A stretch of 64,000 bases of DNA from Flavobacterium psychrophilum (GTDB taxonomy: Bacteria; Bacteroidota; Bacteroidia; Flavobacteriales; Flavobacteriaceae). Below, piece after piece: positions 45,120-54,622 of the stretch; position 1 is the first letter of the stretch; each line of letters starts with the position of its first letter. The notes under the pieces are model-generated. The model searched no databases. It worked only from the letters and a program-made list of their open reading frames with translations, and was not told the DNA's origin. The stretch lies in the NCBI GenBank assembly GCA_945874225.1, contig CAMCFT010000002.1, forward strand, positions 139,118 to 203,117, read 5' to 3'. The translations under genes and the position numbers were made by a program.

Positions 45120-46133
45120 ATGGAAACTACTGCTGAAAAAAAATATACTGCTAAAGATTTTACTAGTGATCAAGAAGTAAGATGGTGCCCGGGCTGCGAT
45201 GATTACGTAATTTTACGCACGATGCAAAAAGCACTTCCTGAAATGGGTGTTGCCAGAGAAAACGTAGTTTTTGTGTCTGGAATTGGATGTTCTTCTCGTT
45301 TTCCTTATTATATAAATTCATACGGAATTCACAGTATTCACGGTAGAGCTCCCGGAATTGCTTCGGGTGTAAAACTGGCTAATCCTAACTTAAGTGTTTG
45401 GATTGCAACTGGAGATGGTGATGCAATGGCTATTGGTGGAAATCATTTTATTCACGTTTTGCGTAGAAATATCGACTTGAATATCATTCTATTCAATAAT
45501 GAAATTTATGGTTTAACCAAAGGACAATTTTCCCCAACTTCATTAATTGGACAAAAAACAAAATCCTCTCCTTACGGAAATACACAACCTCCTTTTTCTC
45601 CTGGAGAATTAGCTCTAGGTGCTCAAGCTCGATTTTTCGCAAGAGTTGGAGGCGGAAGCCCAAAAGAAATGGCTCAAATTTTTACCGAAGCGCATCAATT
45701 TAAAGGAACATCATTAATCGAAGTTTTACAAAATTGTGTGATCTTTAATGATGGATGCTTCAATCACATTACAGATAAAGAGGTAAAAGAAGACAAACAA
45801 ATCTATCTGGAACACGGAAAACCAATGATTTTTGGTAAAAACCGTGATAAAGGATTGGTTTTAAAAGGTCTAAAATTAGAAACCGTAACCATTGGTGAAA
45901 ACGGAATTACGCAGGAAGATTTATTGGTACACAATGCCAAAGAAAAAGATCCAACACTTCACTATATGTTGGTTCGATTAGAATCTCCATTAGCAGTAGG
46001 AGTCATCAGAAGTTTTGAGGACGTCACTTTAGAAGAAAGAGAAGAGGAATTGACTGCTCAAGTAAAAGCAGCATCTAAATTCACAAAAACCGATGATTTA
46101 TTCTTCTCGGGAGAAACTTATGAAGTAAAATAA
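45120..46133 (+). CDS. korB: 2-oxoglutarate:ferredoxin oxidoreductase subunit beta
   Basis: The 337-residue subunit binds thiamine diphosphate and one 4Fe-4S cluster. Likely cluster ligands are Cys23 and Cys26 (WCPGCDD), Cys57 (GIGCSS) and a later Cys in QNCVIFNDGC. The TPP motif is IATGDGDAMAIGGNHFIH followed by IILFNNEIYGLTKGQ. With KorA it converts 2-oxoglutarate to succinyl-CoA, providing a ferredoxin-reducing TCA step. The start is two nucleotides after korA; nuoA begins 94 nt downstream and has its own -7 candidate. Confidence 0.94.
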   Translation: METTAEKKYTAKDFTSDQEVRWCPGCDDYVILRTMQKALPEMGVARENVVFVSGIGCSSRFPYYINSYGIHSIHGRAPGIASGVKLANPNLSVWIATGDGDAMAIGGNHFIHVLRRNIDLNIILFNNEIYGLTKGQFSPTSLIGQKTKSSPYGNTQPPFSPGELALGAQARFFARVGGGSPKEMAQIFTEAHQFKGTSLIEVLQNCVIFNDGCFNHITDKEVKEDKQIYLEHGKPMIFGKNRDKGLVLKGLKLETVTIGENGITQEDLLVHNAKEKDPTLHYMLVRLESPLAVGVIRSFEDVTLEEREEELTAQVKAASKFTKTDDLFFSGETYEVK

Positions 46134-46187
46134 AAATTAATTTTACAGTAAATTCATTACCCTATGGGAATAGTAGATTTATTAATA

Positions 46188-46195
46188 TAAATTTG
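46188..46195 (+). promoter_or_regulatory. Candidate -7 box for the nuo operon
   Basis: TAAATTTG, 32 nt upstream of nuoA. Read-through from korAB also seems possible because no terminator hairpin was seen in the 94-nt spacer. Confidence 0.45.
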
Positions 46196-46227
46196 CATTT
46201 TAAAACAAACGAATAAAAATAATAAGT

Positions 46228-46578
46228 ATGGGTTCAGAAGCAATTATAGTTTTCTTGTTAGCCGGCATCGTTCTGGTTGCTGGCGCAAATTTCTTATCTA
46301 ATTTAATTTCACCTAAATCAGACAATTCACAAAAGCGGGAACCGTATGAAAGCGGGATGACCACCATTGGACCCACTTGGGTTCAGTTTAAAGTAGGCTA
46401 TTATTTATATGCCATTTTATTCTTGGTTTTTGATGTCGAGGTAGCATTTTTGATTCCTTGGGCAGTAGTATTCAAAGAAATTGGAATAGTCGCCTTTTAC
46501 GAAATCATCATATTTCTAATAATATTAGGTTTAGGTTTAGCCTACGCTTGGAAAAAAGGAGCATTAAAATGGGAGTAA
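46228..46578 (+). CDS. nuoA: Complex I subunit A
   Basis: The 116-residue membrane subunit has three TM segments (about 5-25, 65-87 and 92-112). The conserved loop [24 protein letters not shown] and the acidic TM motif [13 protein letters not shown] are hallmarks of NuoA/NDUFA3-type subunits. It lies at the junction between membrane and peripheral arms. nuoB overlaps its end by 10 nt. Confidence 0.96.
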   Translation: MGSEAIIVFLLAGIVLVAGANFLSNLISPKSDNSQKREPYESGMTTIGPTWVQFKVGYYLYAILFLVFDVEVAFLIPWAVVFKEIGIVAFYEIIIFLIILGLGLAYAWKKGALKWE

Positions 46579-47129
46579 ATAACACACCTGAAATACCAGC
46601 AGATTTCCCGGGGAAAGTAATTCCTGCAGGAAATGGAGCAAATGTCATCGTTACATCTTTAGATCAAATCATTAATTGGGGTCGTTCCAATTCACTTTGG
46701 TCACTCTATTTCGGAACCAGTTGTTGCGCAATTGAGATGATGCAAACTGGAGCAGCAAAACACGATTATTCTAGATTTGGTTTTGAAGTGGCAAGACCTT
46801 CGCCAAGACAAGCTGATTTAATTATCATAGCAGGAACTATCGTTAACAAAATGGCACCGGTTTTACGTCGTTTGTACGATCAAATGGCTGAACCAAAATA
46901 CGTGATTGCTATGGGAGCTTGCGCCATTTCTGGCGGTCCATTTTTTTACAATTCTTATTCTGTGGTAAAAGGAGCTGATCACGTAATACCTGTTGATGTA
47001 TACGTTCCCGGCTGTCCTCCTCGTCCCGAAGCTTTGCTTGAAGGAATGTTGATGCTTCAGGCTAAAATACGAACTGAAAGTATGAAAAACAAAGTATTCC
47101 CTATCGACGGGTTTGACGAAGGACTATGA
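46569..47129 (+). CDS. nuoB: Complex I subunit B (N2 cluster subunit)
   Basis: The 186-residue subunit carries the terminal 4Fe-4S cluster N2, which reduces quinone. Ligands are the vicinal Cys52-Cys53 (SCCAIEMMQ), a Cys in [10 protein letters not shown] and a Cys in [11 protein letters not shown]. The ATG at 46569 is chosen because the frame upstream to 46458 is an out-of-frame reading of nuoA. The first 20 residues are poorly conserved, as usual. Overlap with nuoA indicates translational coupling. Confidence 0.97.
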   Translation: MGVNNTPEIPADFPGKVIPAGNGANVIVTSLDQIINWGRSNSLWSLYFGTSCCAIEMMQTGAAKHDYSRFGFEVARPSPRQADLIIIAGTIVNKMAPVLRRLYDQMAEPKYVIAMGACAISGGPFFYNSYSVVKGADHVIPVDVYVPGCPPRPEALLEGMLMLQAKIRTESMKNKVFPIDGFDEGL

Positions 47130-47188
47130 GATATTTGATTTACGAATTACGAATTACGGTTTTTGAAAATTAAAAAAAATGAAGTGTA

Positions 47189-47650
47189 ATGACAAATGAA
47201 GCCTTACAAAATATAATAAGCAGTTGGATTCCTGAATTAGAATTCACTGAAGAAAAATCCCAGTTTTTAAATATCACCGTTCAACCCGAACAACTTCACC
47301 AGTTAATGACGCAATTAAAAAGCAATTCCGAAACGAATTTCGATTATTTGTTTTGTTTAAGTGGCGTAGATTGGGGAAAAGAATTGGGCGTTGTTTATCA
47401 TTTAGAATCTACCACTCATAGACATCAATTAGTGGTAAAAGTAAAAACTGAAGATCGCGATAATCCAACATTTGATACTGTCTGCAACATTTGGCGCACA
47501 GCCGAATTCCACGAACGAGAAGTTTTTGATTTCTTCGGAATAATATTCACTAATCATCCTAATCTAAAAAGACTTTTTCTAACCGAAGACTGGGACGGTT
47601 TTCCGTTGAGAAAAGATTATGTAGATGAAATTAATATGGTTATCAAATAA
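47189..47650 (+). CDS. nuoC: Complex I subunit C
   Basis: The 153-residue subunit has the conserved C-terminal motif AEFHEREVFDFFGIIFTNHPNL followed by RLFLTEDWDGFPLRKDY. NuoC packs against NuoD in the peripheral arm. It is separate from NuoD here, unlike the NuoCD fusion seen in some bacteria including Bacteroides. A 59-nt spacer before it has the direct repeat TACGAATTACGAATTACG. Confidence 0.95.
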   Translation: MTNEALQNIISSWIPELEFTEEKSQFLNITVQPEQLHQLMTQLKSNSETNFDYLFCLSGVDWGKELGVVYHLESTTHRHQLVVKVKTEDRDNPTFDTVCNIWRTAEFHEREVFDFFGIIFTNHPNLKRLFLTEDWDGFPLRKDYVDEINMVIK

Positions 47651-47656
47651 GCAAAA

Positions 47657-48778
47657 ATGGATACAACTACCATAAAAAACAACTTTAAATCCGAAGAATA
47701 TTTCATCAATATGGGACCACAGCACCCGGCAACTCACGGTGTTTTGCGGTTGCTGCTAACTATTGATGGTGAAATAATCAAAAAAGTAGAACCAGATTTA
47801 GGATACATCCACCGTTCCATCGAAAAAATGTGTGAACGTGACAGCTATCAGCAAATCGTACATTTGACTGACAGAATGGATTATCTGTCTTCTCATATCA
47901 ACAACGAAGCCGTTTGCCTAACGGTTGAAAATGCCCTTCAAGTTGAAGTTCCGGAACGTGTAAAGGTCATTCGAACCATTCTTGACGAATTGACCAGAAT
48001 TGCGTCTCACACTTTATGGTGGGGAGTAATGGGAATGGACGTTGGAGCATTGACAACTTACTTTTATGGTTTCAGAGACCGTGAAATGATAAACGATATT
48101 TTCGAAGAAACTTGTGGCGCTCGTTTGACGATGAACTACAATATTCCTGGCGGATTAATGTTTGACATTCACCCAAATTTTGTAAAAAGAACGAAAGAAT
48201 TCATAGCTCATTTCAAAACAAAATTGCCTGAATACGACACCCTTTTGACAGGAAACATTATTTTCCAAAAAAGGATGAAAGGCATTGGAATTTTATCCAA
48301 AGAAGATGCGATTTCTTTTGGTGCTTCTGGCCCAGTTGGTCGCGCTTCCGGTTATTCTTGTGACGTTAGAAAACACCACCCGTATAGTGCTTTTGACAAA
48401 GTTACTTTTAATGAAATCTTAAAAACAGAAGGCGATACTTTTGCACGTTACCAAGTCAGAATTCTGGAAATGTGGGAATCATTGTCTATAATCGAACAAT
48501 TAATTGATAATATTCCTGAAGGTGACTTTTTTGCCAAAACCAATACCGTTATCAAATTACCAGAAGGAGAATATTACGAAAGAGTAGAAACTGCAAGAGG
48601 CGAACTAGGTGTATATATCATCAGCACAGGAACTAAAAATCCGTATCGAATGAAATTTAGATCACCCGGATTCTCCAACCTATCTTTATTAAATCATATT
48701 GCAGTTGGTGGAAAAATTGGGGATTTGGTTGCAACTATGGCGACTTTAGACCTTGTAATTCCTGATATTGACCGATAA
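47657..48778 (+). CDS. nuoD: Complex I subunit D
   Basis: The 373-residue 49-kDa-type subunit forms the quinone site with NuoB. Features are the N-terminal INMGPQHPATHGVLRLLL (with conserved His), EPDLGYIHRSIEKMCE, RIASHTLWWGVMGMDVGALTTYFYGFRDRE, and the C-terminal segment SNLSLLNHIAVGGKIGDLVA ending VIPDIDR. The length is at the short end of the family but complete. The next gene in the operon is nuoH, so nuoE, nuoF and nuoG, which normally follow nuoD, are missing. Confidence 0.97.
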   Translation: MDTTTIKNNFKSEEYFINMGPQHPATHGVLRLLLTIDGEIIKKVEPDLGYIHRSIEKMCERDSYQQIVHLTDRMDYLSSHINNEAVCLTVENALQVEVPERVKVIRTILDELTRIASHTLWWGVMGMDVGALTTYFYGFRDREMINDIFEETCGARLTMNYNIPGGLMFDIHPNFVKRTKEFIAHFKTKLPEYDTLLTGNIIFQKRMKGIGILSKEDAISFGASGPVGRASGYSCDVRKHHPYSAFDKVTFNEILKTEGDTFARYQVRILEMWESLSIIEQLIDNIPEGDFFAKTNTVIKLPEGEYYERVETARGELGVYIISTGTKNPYRMKFRSPGFSNLSLLNHIAVGGKIGDLVATMATLDLVIPDIDR

Positions 48779-48788
48779 AATTAATTCT

Positions 48789-49841
48789 ATGAACATTACA
48801 AAAAATATTCACGAATGGCTTTTTAGCCTGATGCCGGAAGCTACAGCAAGCATTGTAGAAATGGTATTGATAGCAGTTGTTTACCTCGCTATTTTTGCAG
48901 TTGCCGGTTTATACTTGGTTTTACTTGAAAGAAGAGTTGCAGCCTGGTTTCAATTGCGACTTGGACCAAACAGAGTAGGTTACCAAGGTTTATTACAAAC
49001 AATGGCCGATGCTCTAAAATTAGTTTCCAAAGAGTTAACCGTTACCATAAAAGCCGACAAATTTTTATACAACTTGGCTCCTTATTTTGTTATCGTTACT
49101 GCGTTAATGGCTTTGTCTCTTTTTCCTTTTTCCAAGGAATTTCAGGCCTTTGACATTAATATTGGTATCTTCTTTTTAACATCAATATCCTCTATTGGAG
49201 TTATTGGAATTTTATTGGCAGGTTGGAGTAGCAATAACAAATTTGCCTTAATTGGCGCAATGCGAAGCGGTGTTCAAACTATTAGTTACGAATTATCCGT
49301 TGGATTATCTTTGTTGACAATGGTTTTAATGACAGGTTCTTTACAACTTTCGCAAATTGTCGAAGTTCAAAAAGGAGGCTGGCTCATCGTTCAAGGACAT
49401 ATTCCTGCCATCATAGCCTTTTGTATTTATATGATTGCTGGAACAGCAGAAACAAACAGAGCTCCTTTTGATTTGGTGGAAGCCGAATCAGAATTGGGTG
49501 CCGGTTTCCATACAGAATACTCGGGAATGAAGTTCGCTTATTTCTTCTTGGCGGAATTCATCAATATGTTTATCATAGCGGCAATCGCCACAACCATATT
49601 TTTTGGCGCGTATTTATCTCCTTTTGGAATAACAGAATCTATTCCTTTATTAGGTGTGTTCTGGTTCTTGGCAAAAACATTAGTATTAATATTTTTAATG
49701 ATGTGGTTCAGATGGACGTTCCCAAGATTAAGAATTGACCAACTTTTGGTATTGGAATGGAAATATTTACTTCCATTAAACCTGCTCAACTTGGTATTAA
49801 TGGCATTGATTGTATTACTTAAATTAACCATTCATTTCTAA
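48789..49841 (+). CDS. nuoH: Complex I subunit H
   Basis: The 350-residue subunit of the quinone-access chamber has eight TM segments. It shows LLERRVAAWFQLRLGPNRVGYQGLLQ, the acidic loop NRAPFDLVEAESELGAGFHTEYSGMKFA and the C-terminal WFRWTFPRLRIDQLLVLEWK. The start at 48789 is chosen, 10 nt after the nuoD stop; an upstream ATG at 48768 overlapping nuoD would add seven polar residues and cannot be excluded. Confidence 0.96.
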   Translation: MNITKNIHEWLFSLMPEATASIVEMVLIAVVYLAIFAVAGLYLVLLERRVAAWFQLRLGPNRVGYQGLLQTMADALKLVSKELTVTIKADKFLYNLAPYFVIVTALMALSLFPFSKEFQAFDINIGIFFLTSISSIGVIGILLAGWSSNNKFALIGAMRSGVQTISYELSVGLSLLTMVLMTGSLQLSQIVEVQKGGWLIVQGHIPAIIAFCIYMIAGTAETNRAPFDLVEAESELGAGFHTEYSGMKFAYFFLAEFINMFIIAAIATTIFFGAYLSPFGITESIPLLGVFWFLAKTLVLIFLMMWFRWTFPRLRIDQLLVLEWKYLLPLNLLNLVLMALIVLLKLTIHF

Positions 49842-49846
49842 AAATT

Positions 49847-50323
49847 ATGAGTTATTTTTCAGATATATATAACGGCGTAAAATCACTCCTCACAGGAATG
49901 AGTGTTACCGGAAAGTACTTTTTACATTCCAGAAAAGGCGCAATAACCCAACAATACCCTGACAATCGAGACACTTTAAAAATGTTTGAACGTTTTCGTG
50001 GCGAAGTGGTTATGCCGCATTCCGCAGAAAACACACACCGTTGTACAGGTTGTCAAAAATGTGAATTGGCTTGTCCAAACGGAAGTATCGAAATTATTTG
50101 GGACAGACAAATTGATCCTGAAACAGGCAAAAAGAAAAAAATGATTGACCAACATATTTACCATTTAGGAATGTGTACAATGTGTAGTTTATGTATTGAA
50201 GCCTGTCCTACAGATGCTATAAAATGGGCGCAGAATTTTGAAAATTCTGTTTACGATAGAACATACCTCACTAGAGTATTAAACAAACCAGGTTCAAAAG
50301 TAGTGCCTGGACTAGAAGATTAA
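49847..50323 (+). CDS. nuoI: Complex I subunit I (2x4Fe-4S)
   Basis: The 158-residue subunit carries clusters N6a and N6b: Cys66, 69, 72 and 76 (CTGCQKCELACP) and Cys110, 113, 116 and 120 (CTMCSLCIEACP). In complexes without NuoEFG, NuoI forms the exposed electron-entry end and accepts electrons from ferredoxin (as in cyanobacterial NdhI). Here it is therefore the probable docking surface for the ferredoxin at 42761, by inference. The N-terminal amphipathic region (VKSLLTGMSVTGKYF) contacts the membrane arm. Confidence 0.96.
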   Translation: MSYFSDIYNGVKSLLTGMSVTGKYFLHSRKGAITQQYPDNRDTLKMFERFRGEVVMPHSAENTHRCTGCQKCELACPNGSIEIIWDRQIDPETGKKKKMIDQHIYHLGMCTMCSLCIEACPTDAIKWAQNFENSVYDRTYLTRVLNKPGSKVVPGLED

Positions 50324-50327
50324 TCTT

Positions 50328-50849
50328 ATGGAAAGAATTGTATTTTATATTTTAGCATTGATAATGATTGTTTGTGCAATTGCTTCTGTAACAAGTCGTC
50401 AAATGCTTCGATCAGTTATTTATCTTCTGTTTGTGCTTATTGGTGTAGCCGGAATTTACTTTTTGATTGATTATAATTTTTTGGCGGCTGTCCAATTGAC
50501 AGTTTATGCAGGAGGAATTATAGTGTTGGTCATTTTCTCGGTTTTGCTGGTGCACCATATCGAAATGGAACTTGAAATGGCAAAATTGTCCAAAAAATTA
50601 CTAACCGGATTGGTTTGTTTGATTGGACTTGGTGTTTTCTTGTCCGTCATTTATTCAACAAATTTTACTGTTGTCGAAAATTCTAAAACTACCGATGTTA
50701 CCGATATTGGAATGGGGCTTTTAAGCTACGGAGCAGGTGGATTTATATTGCCTTTTGAAGTGATCAGTGTGCTGTTATTAGCTGCAATGATTGGAGCCAT
50801 AATTATAGGAAAAGGAGACAAACTAACTAAAAACGACGACACATTATGA
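50328..50849 (+). CDS. nuoJ: Complex I subunit J
   Basis: The 173-residue membrane subunit has five TM segments. It shows the conserved TM3 pattern FLAAVQLTVYAGGIIVLVIFSVLL, typical of NuoJ/ND6, with its pi-bulge glycines and tyrosine. The C-terminal TM EVISVLLLAAMIGAIIIGK is also typical. Its end overlaps nuoK by four nucleotides (ATGA). Confidence 0.95.
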   Translation: MERIVFYILALIMIVCAIASVTSRQMLRSVIYLLFVLIGVAGIYFLIDYNFLAAVQLTVYAGGIIVLVIFSVLLVHHIEMELEMAKLSKKLLTGLVCLIGLGVFLSVIYSTNFTVVENSKTTDVTDIGMGLLSYGAGGFILPFEVISVLLLAAMIGAIIIGKGDKLTKNDDTL

Positions 50850-51163
50850 TAGCCGGAATTAGCATTTACGAAATATTCACCCTTACTTCCATCCTATTTT
50901 TTATAGGTATTTATGGGTTTATTACAAGAAAAAACTTGATTTCAATTTTAATTTCTCTTGAATTAATTTTAAATGCTTCGGCAATAAACTTTGTTGTCAT
51001 CAACAAATATTTATATCCGGATGTGTTGCAAGGCGTTTTCTTTTCGATTTTTATTATTGCTGTGGCTGCCGCCGAAACTGCGCTGGCTGTTGCAATCATA
51101 ATTAATCTTTACAGACAAATTAGCTCTGTTGAAGTGAAGGACACTGAAATTATGAAGTATTAA
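50846..51163 (+). CDS. nuoK: Complex I subunit K
   Basis: The 105-residue subunit has three TM segments. Conserved glutamates lie in LISLELILNASAINFV and AVAAAETALAVAIIINLYRQ, which belong to the proton path. Length and sequence are standard. Overlap with nuoJ indicates coupled translation. Confidence 0.96.
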   Translation: MIAGISIYEIFTLTSILFFIGIYGFITRKNLISILISLELILNASAINFVVINKYLYPDVLQGVFFSIFIIAVAAAETALAVAIIINLYRQISSVEVKDTEIMKY

Positions 51164-51175
51164 TATTCATCAACT

Positions 51176-53104
51176 ATGAACATAACTTATATATTATTTA
51201 TTCCGTTTATTCCGCTAGCAGTTTTCTTGCTTTTAGGAATTTTTTACAAACAAATTAAACCTTCAGTTTCTGGTTACATTGGGGTTTTGGGATTGGCTAC
51301 TTCAGCAGCATTGTCTTATTATACTGCTTATCAATACTTTTATGTACTAGGAAAAGTGGATGGCGTTTACCAAACTATTGTTGAAAAAACAGTGTGGATG
51401 AACTTCACCGACACCTTGCATATCGATATGGGGATTTTGATAGATCCAATTTCTGTGATGATGCTCATCGTGGTGACTACGATTTCCTTGATGGTGCACA
51501 TTTATAGCCGAGGTTATATGAAAGGTGATGATGGTTACACTAAATTCTTTGCCTTTTTATCGCTGTTTTCCTTTTCAATGCTTGGATTGGTATTGGCAAC
51601 AAACCTATTCCAAATCTATATTTTTTGGGAATTAGTGGGCGTTTCTTCCTATTTATTAATTGGATATTATTACACCAAAACTTCAGCAGTAGCTGCAGCA
51701 AAAAAAGCATTTATTGTTACTCGTTTTGCTGATTTAGGTTTCTTAATCGGGATTTTGATAGTTGGTTATTACGCTGGCACTTTTGACTTTCAAACGTTGA
51801 ATGCCGTCAACCCTGAAGGCGAAGGATTATTGCTGCATTGGGGGGGTTCTTCCTTTATGGGATTATCCGTAATTACTTGGGCATTACTTCTAATATTTAT
51901 GGGCGGAGCTGGAAAATCAGCGATGTTCCCATTACATATTTGGTTACCGGATGCGATGGAAGGACCAACACCGGTTTCTGCATTAATTCACGCAGCAACA
52001 ATGGTTGTAGCCGGAGTTTATTTGGTGGCTCGATTATTCCCAATGTATTATTTCGTTGAAGGTGGATTTGCCTTGAATATTGTAGCTTACGTGGGAGCAT
52101 TTTCTTCCTTGTTTGCGGCGATAATCGCCGTCACCCAGACCGATATTAAACGAGTTTTGGCTTTTTCGACAATGTCACAAATTGGTTATATGATGTTGGC
52201 GTTAGGTGTATCTAGTTATAAAGGAGAAGAAGGCGTTGGTTATATGGCTTCAATGTTTCATTTGTTTACTCACTCAATGTTCAAAGCCTTGTTATTCTTG
52301 GGAGCTGGTTCAGTGATTCACGCGGTTCACAGCAACTATCTGAAAGATATGGGAGGTTTGCGCAAGTATATGCCAATTACCAATATTACCTTCTTGATTG
52401 CTGCTTTGGCAATTGCCGGAGTTCCGCCGTTTGCAGGGTTTTGGAGTAAAGACGAGATTTTGGTAGCAGCTTTCGAAAAAAATCAGTTGATTTATTTTAT
52501 GGCATTATTTGTAGCAGGATTAACTGCCTTTTATATGTTCCGACTTTATTTTGGAATATTTTGGGGAAAAGATACTCAATATAAACACGCTCCACACGAA
52601 TCGCCAATTTCAATGACATTTCCTCTATTATTCTTGGCATTTATGAGTGTCGTGGCAGGATTTATTCCTTTCAGTGAATTCATAACTGCTGACAAAACTG
52701 GATTCGAAGGACATCTAAATTATCCAATGGCTGCAATAGCTGTCGGAACCGGATTAGTTGGAATAACCCTTGCATGGGTTTTCTATAAGAAAGAAAATGA
52801 TTTGGCTGATAAGTTTGCCAATGCTTTTGGAGTATTTTACAAATGGACATATAATAAATTCTACTTTGACGAAATATATATGTTCGTTACCAAGAAAATT
52901 GTTTTTAATCTAATTTCTACTCCAATTGCCAAATTCGATAAGAAATATGTTGATGGAACAATGGAAGGCATTGGAAACAAAACAGTTTTAATTTCTGAAA
53001 AAATAAAAGGAATACAATCTGGAAGATTACAAGATTATGCAATGTTTTTTGTTTCAGGAGTTGTAGTTATCGCTTTGGTTTTTATTTATTTATGGACAAA
53101 CTAA
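51176..53104 (+). CDS. nuoL: Complex I subunit L (antiporter-like)
   Basis: The 642-residue subunit is the distal proton-pumping subunit with about 16 TM segments. It shows MLIVVTTISLMVHIYSRGYM, FWELVGVSSYLLIGYYYTKTSA (conserved Glu), GKSAMFPLHIWLPDAMEGPTPVSALIHAATMV (conserved Lys and His) and FHLFTHSMFKALLFLGAGSVIH. A long C-terminal lateral helix region follows. Complete. Confidence 0.96.
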   Translation: MNITYILFIPFIPLAVFLLLGIFYKQIKPSVSGYIGVLGLATSAALSYYTAYQYFYVLGKVDGVYQTIVEKTVWMNFTDTLHIDMGILIDPISVMMLIVVTTISLMVHIYSRGYMKGDDGYTKFFAFLSLFSFSMLGLVLATNLFQIYIFWELVGVSSYLLIGYYYTKTSAVAAAKKAFIVTRFADLGFLIGILIVGYYAGTFDFQTLNAVNPEGEGLLLHWGGSSFMGLSVITWALLLIFMGGAGKSAMFPLHIWLPDAMEGPTPVSALIHAATMVVAGVYLVARLFPMYYFVEGGFALNIVAYVGAFSSLFAAIIAVTQTDIKRVLAFSTMSQIGYMMLALGVSSYKGEEGVGYMASMFHLFTHSMFKALLFLGAGSVIHAVHSNYLKDMGGLRKYMPITNITFLIAALAIAGVPPFAGFWSKDEILVAAFEKNQLIYFMALFVAGLTAFYMFRLYFGIFWGKDTQYKHAPHESPISMTFPLLFLAFMSVVAGFIPFSEFITADKTGFEGHLNYPMAAIAVGTGLVGITLAWVFYKKENDLADKFANAFGVFYKWTYNKFYFDEIYMFVTKKIVFNLISTPIAKFDKKYVDGTMEGIGNKTVLISEKIKGIQSGRLQDYAMFFVSGVVVIALVFIYLWTN

Positions 53105-53113
53105 TCAATTAAT

Positions 53114-54610
53114 ATGGATATTTTATCACTTTTTGTAATTGTTCCTGTACTTACAGTTATAGCTTTGGTTTTCTCCAAAGGATTAAAACAGGCGCGAATT
53201 ATTTCAATGATTGGAAGTTTCATTCAACTCGGAATGGCTATCAATTTGCTTTTTGCTTATTTTAGAGAAAGAGCTGTAAATAAAAGCGTAATGCTCTTTA
53301 CCCAAGATACAGTTTGGTTTAAAAATTTCAATGTACATTATGCCATTGGAGTTGATGGCATCTCGGTAGCCTTACTATTATTAACTTCAATAGTAGTTTT
53401 GGCAGGAGTTTTTATTTCTTGGAAAACAGATGATTTGCCAAAAGAATTTTTCATATCGCTGTTGATTTTAGCAACTGGAGTATATGGATTCTTTATATCT
53501 ATTGATTTGTTCACGATGTTTGTATTCTACGAAATTGCCGTAATACCAATGTATTTATTGATTGGAATTTGGGGTTCCGGGCCAAAAGAATATTCGGCAA
53601 TGAAGTTAACCTTAATGTTAATGGGAGCTTCAGCAGTTTTATTGGTTGGCGTTTTAGGAATTTACTTTAATTCTAATGCTGATGGAGGGGCGCTAACTTT
53701 TAACATATTGGAAATTTCAAAAGTGCACATTCCATTTGAAGCTCAAAAATTATTTTTCCCTTTAACTTTTATTGGCTTTGCCGTTCTTGGCGCTTTATTC
53801 CCTTTTCATACTTGGTCCCCTGATGGTCATGCTTCGGCGCCAACAGCAGTTTCAATGCTTCACGCAGGAGTTTTAATGAAATTAGGTGGTTATGGTGTTT
53901 TTAGAATTGCAATGTTTTTATTGCCATTGGGAGCTATTGAATGGTCTTGGTTTTTTATCATATTATCCGCAACGGGAGTTATTTATGGTGCCTTTGGTGC
54001 TCTAAAACAAACCGATTTAAAATACATCAATGCCTATTCATCCGTTAGTCACTTGGGAATGGTATTGTTTGCTTTGTTAATGTTGAACAAAACCGCTTGG
54101 AACGGTGCGATTTTACAATCGCTTTCCCACGGATTTATGACAGCCTTATTCTTTGCCTTAATCGGAATGATTTACGGAAGAACACATACACGTGACATCA
54201 CCAAATTAGGGGGATTATTGAAAGTGATGCCATTTATTTCAGTAATTTATGTAATTGCAGGTTTGGCTTCATTAGGATTGCCTGGATTTAGTGGTTTCGT
54301 TGCCGAAATGAACATTTTTGTTGGTGCATTCCAACACGAAGAAATGTTCTATAGAGTGGCAACTGTAATTTCAGTATCAGCAATTGTGGTTACAGCAGTT
54401 TACATTCTTCGAGTTCTGGGAATTATGCTGATGGGACAAGTCAAAAATGAAGAATTTTTAGATTTACCAAAGGTAACTTGGTTCGAAGTAACAGGTATAA
54501 TGCTGTTATTAATTCCTATGATTGGAATGGGAGTAGCACCGCTTTGGTTGAGCAATATGACGATGGACAGTGTCCAACCATTTATTCAAGGAGTATTAAA
54601 TCATTTATAA
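53114..54610 (+). CDS. nuoM: Complex I subunit M (antiporter-like)
   Basis: The 498-residue subunit has about 14 TM segments. It shows GVDGISVALLLLTSIVVLAGVFISW, FYEIAVIPMYLLIGIWG (conserved Glu), PLTFIGFAVLGALFPFHTWSPDGHASAPTAVSMLHAGVLMKLGGYG-type core (conserved His and Lys) and SSVSHLGMVL. Complete, standard length. Confidence 0.96.
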   Translation: MDILSLFVIVPVLTVIALVFSKGLKQARIISMIGSFIQLGMAINLLFAYFRERAVNKSVMLFTQDTVWFKNFNVHYAIGVDGISVALLLLTSIVVLAGVFISWKTDDLPKEFFISLLILATGVYGFFISIDLFTMFVFYEIAVIPMYLLIGIWGSGPKEYSAMKLTLMLMGASAVLLVGVLGIYFNSNADGGALTFNILEISKVHIPFEAQKLFFPLTFIGFAVLGALFPFHTWSPDGHASAPTAVSMLHAGVLMKLGGYGVFRIAMFLLPLGAIEWSWFFIILSATGVIYGAFGALKQTDLKYINAYSSVSHLGMVLFALLMLNKTAWNGAILQSLSHGFMTALFFALIGMIYGRTHTRDITKLGGLLKVMPFISVIYVIAGLASLGLPGFSGFVAEMNIFVGAFQHEEMFYRVATVISVSAIVVTAVYILRVLGIMLMGQVKNEEFLDLPKVTWFEVTGIMLLLIPMIGMGVAPLWLSNMTMDSVQPFIQGVLNHL

Positions 54611-54622
54611 TAAATAACAAAA

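Noticed and set aside
46458..46568. N-terminal extension of nuoB
   Set aside because: The extension is an alternative-frame reading of nuoA; NuoB proteins start shortly before the PADFPGK-type region, and ATG 46569 fits.
47130..47188. A hidden gene or nuoE remnant between nuoB and nuoC
   Set aside because: The 59-nt spacer contains only a short TACGAAT direct repeat and a leader; nothing resembles nuoE, F or G, and nuoD to nuoH leaves only 10 nt.
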